NCBI GenBank assembly: GCA_037968515.1 | Contig: JBBKVQ010000115.1 | Coordinates: 1 to 25,485 of the forward strand | Direction of reading: 5' to 3' | DNA length: 25,485 nt | From: JBFFMO01 sp037968515 | GTDB lineage: Bacteria; Myxococcota_A; Bradymonadia; Bradymonadales; Bradymonadaceae | Shown here: positions 1-6,189 of the stretch, in pieces | Layout: every line of letters begins with the position of its first letter | How positions within the stretch are numbered: the first letter of the stretch is position 1 | Position numbers and translations under genes: made by a program | Notes under the pieces: model-generated | The model's database searches: none | What the model saw: only the letters and a program-made list of their open reading frames with translations | Told to the model about the DNA's origin: nothing

Positions 1-63
1 CATGTCTTGGGTGTGATTCTCGATCACTTGATTCAAAAACTGTGTTTCTATTTGGGTCGTCAT
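1..63 (-). CDS. 5' end of an unidentified protein (partial)
   Basis: The first 21 codons of a minus-strand gene run off the left edge of the window, beginning MTTQIETQFL. The start is supported by a GAGG ribosome-binding site (seen on the minus strand) eight bases before the ATG. The gene is divergent from the photorepair operon, so the roughly 160 bp between them probably hold both promoters. Too little sequence is visible to assign a family. Confidence 0.55.
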   Translation of the reverse strand, partial: MTTQIETQFLNQVIENHTQDM

Positions 64-168
64 GTTCGGTCCTCGTAAGCTGAGTCAAAAACGGCACCCT
101 ATCAAAAAGATCCTCATGCACGATAGTCATCACCGTCGCTGCTTTATTCGACCGACAGCCGTTTCGGT

Positions 169-183
169 GCACCTGACCGGTGC
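169..183. promoter_or_regulatory. GCACC-N5-GGTGC dyad upstream of the photorepair operon
   Basis: A 5-5-5 inverted repeat, GCACC then five bases then GGTGC, lies about 40 bp before the DUF2256 start codon in the divergent intergenic region. It could be an operator for a light- or stress-responsive regulator. The arms are short, and a match of this length can arise by chance. No convincing -35/-10 pair was recognised around it. Confidence 0.2.
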
Positions 184-222
184 TGATTTGCATCTAAAGT
201 GGCAGCCTCCACAGCAGCTGAT

Positions 223-405
223 ATGCCGAAAAAGAATCCGAACAAACAGTTTAAGGGGAACAAAGCCGCCCTCCCAACCAAACCTTGCACCGTCTGTGGC
301 CTTCCGATGACGTGGCGCAAAGCTTGGGCAAAAAACTGGGCCGAGGTGAAGTACTGCTCCGAACGATGTCGTCGCGGGAAAGCGCGACCAAGCGAAGGCG
401 AATAG
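223..405 (+). CDS. DUF2256 family small zinc-knuckle protein
   Basis: A 60-residue protein with the DUF2256 signature: C22-x2-C25 in a 'PCTVCG' context, then the conserved WRK..W...W..V.YC stretch, then C45-x3-C49, followed by a basic tail. The four cysteines are arranged as a small metal (probably zinc) site. The ATG at 223 is preferred because family members start shortly before the first Cys pair; an in-frame GTG at 199 would add eight residues. The TAG stop is directly followed by the ATG of the photolyase gene, so the two are probably translationally coupled. DUF2256 genes are often found beside cryptochrome/photolyase genes. The function is unknown; a helper role in photorepair is inferred from context only. 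Confidence 0.88.
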   Translation: MPKKNPNKQFKGNKAALPTKPCTVCGLPMTWRKAWAKNWAEVKYCSERCRRGKARPSEGE

Positions 406-1938
406 ATGCGAAACCTTGTGCTCATTCTTGGCGACCAATTGGACCGCGGGTCGTCCGTTTTTGACGATTTTGACCGAGATCAAGACAAAGTTTTGATGGT
501 CGAGGCAGTTCAAGAATCCACCCATGTTTGGTCGCACAAAGCTCGGACAGCGTTGTTTTTGTCCGCCATGCGGCACTTCGCTGAAGAGCTGCGAGAAAAA
601 AACATGGTGGTGCTCTACCGAGCGATGGGAACCGAGGACGACGAAACACTCGCCGATGGCTTAAGCGCGACAATTCGCGATGAAAAACCGAAAAAAATAA
701 TTCTGGTCGAACCCGGCGACCGGCGAGTTGAAGCGCTGCTTACTCAGACCTGCAAGGAAAATAAATGCCCGCTGGAAGTCCTTGAGGACACTCACTTTCT
801 GACGACGAAAGGCGATTTTAGAAAGTGGGCCGGCAAGTCCAAGACGCTCCGCATGGAATACTTCTACCGCGACGTCCGCCGAAAGACCGGAGTATTGATG
901 GACGGCGACCAGCCGGCCGGTGGCAAATGGAACTACGACGCTGAAAACCGAAAAAGCTTTGGCAAAAGTGGACCAAAAAATGTGCCCGAACAACGCGAGT
1001 TCGCGCACGATAAAATCACAAAAGAAGTGCTCTCGCTGGTCGAGTCCAAATTCGCCGAGCACCCAGGCACCACTGCAAACTTCAACTGGCCCGTCACCCG
1101 GGCTCAGGCTCTCGATGCCCTAGACGATTTCATTGCTCACCGTTTGCCGCGATTTGGGCCACACCAAGACGCGATGTGGACCACGATGCCATTTGGCTGG
1201 CATGCGCTGCTATCGAGCAGCCTTAACCTGAAGCTAATAGCCCCGCGAGAAGTCATCGCGAAGGCCGAGGCCGCCTATAATGCCGGCGATATCAATCTAG
1301 CAAGCGCCGAGGGATTTATCCGACAGATCCTGGGTTGGCGCGAGTTCATTCGCGGCGTCTATTTTTTGGATGGAGATTCCCTCAAAAAAGCCAACCATTA
1401 TGAGCACCAAAATAAATTGCCCAGCTGGTATTGGACGGGCGAAACCCAGATGAATTGCATGAAGCATGTGGTCGACCAAACCCTTCAGCATGGCTACGCG
1501 CATCATATTCAGCGCCTGATGATCACTGGCATGTTTGGGGTCACCGCCGAAATCCTGCCGCAGGAGCTTTGCGATTGGTATCTGGCGGTCTACGTGGACG
1601 CGGTCGAGTGGGTCGAACTACCGAACACAGCCGGCATGGCGCTGTTTGCAAACGGGGGACGCTTCACCAGCAAGCCTTATGTGGCAAGCGGCGCTTACGT
1701 GAAGCGTATGAGCAATTACTGCGATGGATGCACGTACAAACCTGATGTGAAATCCGGAGACGACGCTTGCCCAGTAACCACGCTGTATTGGAACTTTTTA
1801 GATAAACATCTGGACGATTTTCAGAATAATCCACGCACCGCGCTGATGGTCAATAACCTGCTGCGACTCAGCGACGACCAACGCGCCGATATTCGCGCCG
1901 AGGCCACACGCATGCTCAACAACCTCGATGCCCTATAG
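406..1938 (+). CDS. Iron-sulfur photolyase/cryptochrome (PhrB/FeS-BCP type, probably (6-4) photolyase)
   Basis: This 510-residue protein is full length for the bacterial FeS-BCP family (COG3046, 'photolyase-related protein'), whose characterised member, Agrobacterium PhrB, repairs (6-4) photoproducts with FAD, a ribolumazine antenna and a [4Fe-4S] cluster. The N-terminal alpha/beta domain (about 1-135, starting MRNLVLILGDQL) is followed by the helical FAD-binding domain. The four cluster cysteines are visible: C351 (in MNCMKH), C439 and C442 (YCDGC) and C455 (DACPVT), with the spacing of PhrB. Conserved YAHHIQRLM (364-372) and TSKPY (421-425) are family hallmarks. The start follows the DUF2256 stop directly and has a GAAGG ribosome-binding site inside that gene. 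Activity on (6-4) lesions is inferred from family; CPD or signalling roles are not excluded. Confidence 0.93.
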   Translation: MRNLVLILGDQLDRGSSVFDDFDRDQDKVLMVEAVQESTHVWSHKARTALFLSAMRHFAEELREKNMVVLYRAMGTEDDETLADGLSATIRDEKPKKIILVEPGDRRVEALLTQTCKENKCPLEVLEDTHFLTTKGDFRKWAGKSKTLRMEYFYRDVRRKTGVLMDGDQPAGGKWNYDAENRKSFGKSGPKNVPEQREFAHDKITKEVLSLVESKFAEHPGTTANFNWPVTRAQALDALDDFIAHRLPRFGPHQDAMWTTMPFGWHALLSSSLNLKLIAPREVIAKAEAAYNAGDINLASAEGFIRQILGWREFIRGVYFLDGDSLKKANHYEHQNKLPSWYWTGETQMNCMKHVVDQTLQHGYAHHIQRLMITGMFGVTAEILPQELCDWYLAVYVDAVEWVELPNTAGMALFANGGRFTSKPYVASGAYVKRMSNYCDGCTYKPDVKSGDDACPVTTLYWNFLDKHLDDFQNNPRTALMVNNLLRLSDDQRADIRAEATRMLNNLDAL

Positions 1939-1955
1939 CCTGCAGGCGAAAACTC

Positions 1956-2738
1956 ATGAAAAAGGAAGTCGTAGAATTTGCCTTGGCAGACGAACGCGGC
2001 GAGCGATATCGGCAGATAAGCGACCTGTTCCCGGATATCACGGGCAGTGATTGCCAATGGGATGGCACGCGCAAAGCCGCGTTGGACGCGCTCGAACGAG
2101 TCGATGCACCCGCGTACGGGCGCACTCGGAACCATATTGATGGCCAAGTCACGCGATTATCTCCTTATTTTCGCCATGGGGTCCTTACGCTGAGTGAAGC
2201 GGCGCAAGTCGCAATCGAAAAATACCACGATGGCGCACATAAATTCGTGTTTGAGCTAGCGTGGCGCGACTACTGGCGGCGCGTGTGGGCGCAGCGGGGT
2301 GTTGGGATTTACGAGCCGATAGAAACGCCCAAAGTGGCGTTAGGTAAATTGCCATTGCCCGACGATATTCGCGAAGCTCGAACTGGGCTGCAATGCATGG
2401 ATAGTTTCACGCGCGACCTGACGGAAACCGGCTACGTACACAACCATGCACGCATGTGGTTTGCGAGCTATGTCGTGCACCACCGCAAAGTAGACTGGCG
2501 CGAAGCCGCAGCTTGGTATTACGGCGAGTTGCTGGATGGGGACCGAGCGAGCAATACGCTCTCGTGGCAGTGGATTGCGTCAACGTTTTCGTCAAAACCT
2601 TATATTTTTAATCGCGATAACCTCGAAAAATTCACGGACGGAAAGCTTTGCAAGGCCTGTCCTTCCGCGGATTCGTGCCCCTTTGACGAAAGCTACGAAG
2701 CACTTCAGGCAAAACTATTTGCAACGGAGGCCACATGA
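1956..2738 (+). CDS. Stand-alone photolyase FAD-binding domain with four-Cys cluster motif
   Basis: 260 residues corresponding only to the C-terminal helical FAD-binding domain of the photolyase/cryptochrome family; canonical enzymes are about 450-500 residues and begin with an alpha/beta domain that is missing here. Recognisable landmarks are YGRTRNHIDG then RLSPYFRHG (54-74), FELAWRDYW (99-107), TGYVHNHARM (158-167), DWREAAAWY (180-188), LDGDRASNTLSWQWIAST (193-210) and SSKPY (212-216). The tail has C232-x2-C235-x5-C241, and C147 (LQCM) aligns with C351 of the upstream PhrB-type protein, so a [4Fe-4S] cluster is plausible. The tryptophan of the usual GWMHN electron-transfer position is Tyr160; W181 and W204 are kept. 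The gene lies 17 bp after the PhrB-type gene and overlaps the next gene by four bases, which probably encodes its missing domain. Confidence 0.88.
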   Translation: MKKEVVEFALADERGERYRQISDLFPDITGSDCQWDGTRKAALDALERVDAPAYGRTRNHIDGQVTRLSPYFRHGVLTLSEAAQVAIEKYHDGAHKFVFELAWRDYWRRVWAQRGVGIYEPIETPKVALGKLPLPDDIREARTGLQCMDSFTRDLTETGYVHNHARMWFASYVVHHRKVDWREAAAWYYGELLDGDRASNTLSWQWIASTFSSKPYIFNRDNLEKFTDGKLCKACPSADSCPFDESYEALQAKLFATEAT

Positions 2739-3142
2739 AGCTGCTGCTCATCCACGACGAGATGCTCAATGCCACGCTGCCGATATTTGAGGCCCATCCG
2801 AAGCTTCCGCGCATCTTTGTTTTTGACCCTGACTTTATCGCCGAACAAGGCTGGCAACGACGACGTCTGCAATTCATCGCCGATTCATTATCGTCAATTC
2901 CGGCTGTGCGCGTATTTAGGGGCAGCCTTGCCGATGTTATCGATTTGCTGGCGGCCCCCAGCCCCATTCATATCGTCACACAAGCCACGCCAAACACCGA
3001 GATTTTGGCTTGGTTAGCCACGCTCCGATCGGCTGAAGTCGAGTTTGTCGACGCACCAGAATTCGCGGCCCACAGCGGTTCTGTGGCGCGATTTTCAAAG
3101 TATTGGTCGAGTGCTCAAGCGCAGTGGTTTCCAAAGGGATAA
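2735..3142 (+). CDS. Stand-alone photolyase-like N-terminal alpha/beta (antenna) domain
   Basis: A 135-residue protein that reads like the Rossmann-type N-terminal domain of photolyases: a first strand MKLLLIHDEML, then IFVFDPDFI (27-35), an R..FI..SL helix (43-51), VRVFRGS (58-64) followed by a VIDLL helix, IHIVTQA (78-84), and a late FSKYW motif reminiscent of the F(T/S).(F/Y)W ending of canonical antenna domains. It has no FAD-binding domain. Its ATG lies inside the stop of the preceding FAD-domain gene (ATGA overlap), so the two are co-translated and very likely form one two-subunit enzyme with the domain order reversed on the DNA. The assignment rests on motif pattern and context. It is followed closely by a convergent gene, with no clear terminator seen. 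Confidence 0.72.
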   Translation: MKLLLIHDEMLNATLPIFEAHPKLPRIFVFDPDFIAEQGWQRRRLQFIADSLSSIPAVRVFRGSLADVIDLLAAPSPIHIVTQATPNTEILAWLATLRSAEVEFVDAPEFAAHSGSVARFSKYWSSAQAQWFPKG

Positions 3143-3166
3143 TCGCCAGTCCTGCCGCGACGCGCG

Positions 3167-4063
3167 CTATGGTTTAGCCCAAACCTCTGCGTGGTCCTGG
3201 ATGTACTGGCCAATGCTCCCGCCGGGGCGGCCGAGCAGTCGTTCCAGCTTCGGATCTTCTGTGTCGCCCTGACCGAACCGCAACAGGAAATGCAGGACCG
3301 TCTGGACCAAAATCGCCCTCTGCGGCATGCCGCGATTGGACAGGTGTTGCAAGTAGCCAATCACAGAAGCGGACTCATAACGGATCTGACGGCCTAGCGT
3401 TGCCGTGAGCGCATCGGTCACCACCGACCACTGCACAGCGCCCGGCCCCGCCAGTGTATAATTTTGGCCGCGGTGTGGCTCAGGATCGGCCAGGACCAGC
3501 GCCGCGACCTCGGCGATATCCCGCGCATCGATCCAGTTGACTGGCTGCTTGATGCCAGCCGGTACATAAATTCGGTCATCCTCGATGATGTCCTGACGGT
3601 AAGCCGACTCAAGATTCTGAGCGAAAAATCCCGGGCGCAGGTTTGTGTGTCGGTCACCTCGCAAACGCAGGTGATCCTCGACCTTGCGATGTGGAACGAT
3701 CTTGTTTTTGCCCGCGCCCGCAACCGACAAGAAGACCACATGGTCCACGCCGTGTTCACGAGCAAAATCAACGAATGGGTTGAGGCTGTTCTGTACATCT
3801 GCGATGGCCGGGGGACGCATCAAAAACATGTGCGCGGCGCCACCAAGTGAACCGGCCCAAGTGTCGCGATTCAGAAAGTCCAGACGAGTCGCGGCGACCG
3901 AATCCCCGAAAAGGTCACGAACGCTACCTTCGCTGTAGCCAGCGGCCACGACGTCCACGCCGCGCGCAAGCAGGGCTCGAACAACATGTTTACCGACGTT
4001 TCCTGCAGCACCAGTTATTAGCACGGGTCCATTTCGCAATTTCAACCTAGGTTCCGACAACAA
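3167..4063 (-). CDS. NmrA-like NAD(P)-binding (atypical SDR) protein
   Basis: A 298-residue Rossmann-fold protein. The dinucleotide-binding motif TGAAGNVG is at residues 17-24 after a first beta strand (VLIT). Further family features are a LDFLNRDTW segment after strand 3, HVVFLSVAGAGKN (around 113-125), a kinase-like HRKVEDHLR helix, an LRPGFFAQNL segment and a WIDARDIAEVAA stretch. All are typical of NmrA/QOR2-like atypical short-chain dehydrogenases, which act as NAD(P)H sensors or quinone/flavin reductases. No Tyr-x3-Lys catalytic pair typical of classical SDRs was noticed. The true start is uncertain: TTG at 4063 is the longest form, and an internal TTG at 4039 has an AGG six bases upstream. 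The substrate cannot be told. It converges with the photorepair operon and is probably transcribed alone. Confidence 0.85.
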   Translation of the reverse strand: MLSEPRLKLRNGPVLITGAAGNVGKHVVRALLARGVDVVAAGYSEGSVRDLFGDSVAATRLDFLNRDTWAGSLGGAAHMFLMRPPAIADVQNSLNPFVDFAREHGVDHVVFLSVAGAGKNKIVPHRKVEDHLRLRGDRHTNLRPGFFAQNLESAYRQDIIEDDRIYVPAGIKQPVNWIDARDIAEVAALVLADPEPHRGQNYTLAGPGAVQWSVVTDALTATLGRQIRYESASVIGYLQHLSNRGMPQRAILVQTVLHFLLRFGQGDTEDPKLERLLGRPGGSIGQYIQDHAEVWAKP

Positions 4064-4503
4064 ACAGTTTCGCCATCGCTAGTTGTGGCACAAATCGCAG
4101 CCTAAACCTATGGCTCGCAAAACTTCCGACTCCGGCGCATGCGCGCTCAATTGTGCATCAAAACTGAAACCACCGACTCCGCTACAAGAGCCGCGTTTGA
4201 GGATTGTGGCTACCACGATGACCTCAATGAAACGTCCTGGCGCTCAGTGATAAGAGTAGTGAAGTGAGCCGCCATCGCATCTCGTCCAGCCCAGCCCACA
4301 AGCCTTCGAGGTTACGGGTTTAGCCTGCCTACCGACGCACAAATCCGGAAATTTCATTATGACCCACTTGGACGTCTGCTTTGTTCGCAAGGTTGTGAAC
4401 ATCACGCTAAGTTGCAAGGCGCCGAGGTGTTTCTTGCCTACAATCCGTAAAACAAACTTAAGTACCTCCTAACAACCACAGAAAGCGGCCAATTTATCAG
4501 CGC
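4064..4503. other. 440-bp intergenic region, possible gene-decay tract
   Basis: No intact gene is supported here. The right half contains the open but startless frame described separately (4268-4450). The left half has no long frame, no clear promoter and no hairpin with a T-run. The region looks like a decayed gene plus the upstream sequence of the small gene starting at 4519. Confidence 0.5.
4268..4450 (+). pseudogene. Possible RHS-repeat protein remnant
   Basis: A 60-codon open frame follows a TGA at 4265 and ends with TAA at 4448. It contains no ATG or GTG start in frame. It includes RKFHYDPLGRLL (around 4346-4381); YDPLGRL is the core motif of RHS/YD-repeat proteins. About 25 further codons (ending AYNP) follow before the stop. 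An RHS C-terminal remnant followed within 70 bp by a small orphan gene would fit a decayed polymorphic toxin with a retained immunity gene. One YD motif is weak evidence. Confidence 0.35.
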
Positions 4504-4518
4504 TTGCGCGAGAAAATA

Positions 4519-4977
4519 GTGAGCAAATACAACATAGACATGTACGTTATGTGTCGAGGCAGAAGCGATGAAGCATTGACCCGATTCTTAGAATTTGTGG
4601 GTGCTTCGAAAACGGACCCAGCCTTCGAATGGGAGGACGGGACACTTACTTTTCGGGAGATTACGAGACTGGCAATGGAAGATCCGAACGTACAATACTC
4701 TCTCTACCGCAATGACTCTGCTAGGTTTCCCGACTTCGCAGTCCACTACATAGGGGACGGCGCCGTTTTGTATTCATTCTCCGTGACTGATGCCCGTGCG
4801 GGTGAGGTCCCATTTTTGATGAAAAATCTGTTTCTCGTCCTCAATGGCGATTTTGCTTTTGCAGGCGCCGAAACGCCTCCAACTGTTGACCTGCAAGACC
4901 TTCGTGTCTGGACCGTTGGAGAACCTGAGCCTGGATGGGTGATAGGCGATCCCAAAATACTTTTGGACCAAACTTAG
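4519..4977 (+). CDS. Hypothetical small cytoplasmic protein (possible orphan immunity protein)
   Basis: A 152-residue acidic protein from the GTG at 4519; an in-frame TTG at 4504 and ATG at 4540 are alternatives, and none has a strong ribosome-binding site (a weak GAGA precedes 4519). It has no signal peptide or membrane helix. It begins SKYNIDMYVMCRGRSDEA and contains aromatic- and acid-rich segments (FEWEDGTLTFREI; FPDFAVHYIGDG; GEPEPGW). I do not recognise a named family. Size, acidity and position just after the RHS-like remnant resemble immunity proteins of contact-dependent toxin systems, which is inference only. It is not in an operon with the convergent oxyR-like gene to the right. 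Confidence 0.65.
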   Translation: MSKYNIDMYVMCRGRSDEALTRFLEFVGASKTDPAFEWEDGTLTFREITRLAMEDPNVQYSLYRNDSARFPDFAVHYIGDGAVLYSFSVTDARAGEVPFLMKNLFLVLNGDFAFAGAETPPTVDLQDLRVWTVGEPEPGWVIGDPKILLDQT

Positions 4978-5074
4978 AAGAGGCGACTCATACCCAGTAA
5001 TGGTCGGAATCAGTGGAACCTCGAACCTCGATATATCAGGCGTTCGTTTGCCAATAGACCAGGTGGTCGAACGG

Positions 5075-6034
5075 TTAATGTTCAACGGCTCGAATCCGCG
5101 GTTTTGGACCGGCAACCTCGGGAATCGTCGAGTTCAATTCCAAATAATGTTCCTGCAAAACTTCCCCGATTTCGATGAACCATGGGGCGTTTGGTGAGGT
5201 CGACCGCCACTGCAGTGTTAACGTGCGACCGGGCGGCGAATCCCCAAAACTGCGCGCCATAAGCCCCTGCCCTACGTGCACCTCAGTCCGTAGCGCGCTC
5301 GCCGGCAATAGTGTTGCGCCTAGCCCGCTCTCGACCATCCGCACCAGCGTCGCAATGCTCGCGGACGTTACCGTGGTCGCAGGCGGTGCACCCGCCAAGG
5401 CACAGACCTCCATCGCCTGCTCGCGAAGACAGTGTCCGTCTTCCATCAGAATCAGACTCGCACCCGCAATTTCGCTGGGTTGGATCATTTCGGGAATGCT
5501 CAGCGAGTGGCCCGTTGGCGCAATCAAAACAAAGGGCTCGATAATCAGGTCCGGCCCGCAAAGCCCCTGATCATCGAACGGGCGCGCCAATAATCCGATA
5601 TCGATGGCGCCGGATTTAAGCTGTCCGAGCAAGACCTCGGTTTGAAGTTCGTGAATCGCAAATGATACGTCTGGAAAAAGCCGACGGAACTTCGCCAGTA
5701 ACCCAGGAAGGCCGTAAGGGGCGATGGTCGGAATCACGCCCAGCCGCACTGTTCCTTGGCGTGCACCGGCAAACGCGCCAGCTGCATTCACCAGTTCCCG
5801 GGCCTCGGCCAACAAACGACGCGCTCGCTCCACGATTTCCTCGCCGGCACGCGTCACGATCACCCTAGGTCGAGTGCGCTCAAAAAGCTCGATCCCCAGC
5901 ATGTCTTCTACTTCTCGCACCTGTTTGCTCAGCGCCGGCTGGCTCACCGAACAAAGACGTGCAGCCTCAACAAATTGACCGGTATCGGCCAGTGCAACGA
6001 TGTACTCGAGTTGTCGTAGCGTGGGCATCATCAT
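5075..6034 (-). CDS. oxyR: OxyR-type LysR-family peroxide-responsive regulator
   Basis: A LysR-type regulator of about 319 residues. The N-terminal winged helix-turn-helix starts PTLRQLEYIVALADTGQF and continues with the recognition region SQPALSKQVREVEDMLG. The effector domain holds EDGHCLREQAMEVCALAG with two cysteines nine residues apart (about C202 and C211), matching redox-active C199 and C208 of E. coli OxyR, so this is a peroxide sensor rather than a generic LysR protein. It is divergent from katG, the classic OxyR target. Start choice: three consecutive ATGs (6034, 6031, 6028) precede PTLRQ; a longer frame from 6067 reads through the operator and is unlikely. No Shine-Dalgarno sequence is evident, so a leaderless or weakly translated message is possible. 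Confidence 0.9.
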   Translation of the reverse strand: MMMPTLRQLEYIVALADTGQFVEAARLCSVSQPALSKQVREVEDMLGIELFERTRPRVIVTRAGEEIVERARRLLAEARELVNAAGAFAGARQGTVRLGVIPTIAPYGLPGLLAKFRRLFPDVSFAIHELQTEVLLGQLKSGAIDIGLLARPFDDQGLCGPDLIIEPFVLIAPTGHSLSIPEMIQPSEIAGASLILMEDGHCLREQAMEVCALAGAPPATTVTSASIATLVRMVESGLGATLLPASALRTEVHVGQGLMARSFGDSPPGRTLTLQWRSTSPNAPWFIEIGEVLQEHYLELNSTIPEVAGPKPRIRAVEH

Positions 6035-6056
6035 TGTATAAGCATACGTTATACAA
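6034..6056. promoter_or_regulatory. Perfect inverted repeat (LysR/OxyR operator) in the oxyR-katG region
   Basis: TTGTATAA, seven bases, TTATACAA: a perfect 8-bp dyad with a 7-base spacer. The spacing is that of LysR-family sites (ATA-N7-TAT core), like OxyR half-site pairs. It touches the first possible oxyR start codon, a position suited to autorepression, and lies about 130 bp upstream of katG. A clear second dyad seven bases further on, needed for a full tetrameric OxyR site, was not recognised. Confidence 0.7.
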
Positions 6057-6189
6057 ACTATGCCCACAATGTCTTTGTAGTAATGCAGGTCGATGTGGGA
6101 GTGTGCCCCATGGCAGATTTCGGAGCGCTTTATAAGGCTTCAGAGCATTGTAAAGACGTTCCCTTAAAACATACCCAATGGGAGATATC

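Noticed and set aside
5060..5115. A tRNA-like stretch (GGCTCGAATCCGCGG) resembling a T-arm
   Set aside because: It lies at the 3' end of the OxyR-like coding region, no acceptor stem or anticodon arm could be paired around it, and the resemblance is limited to one arm.
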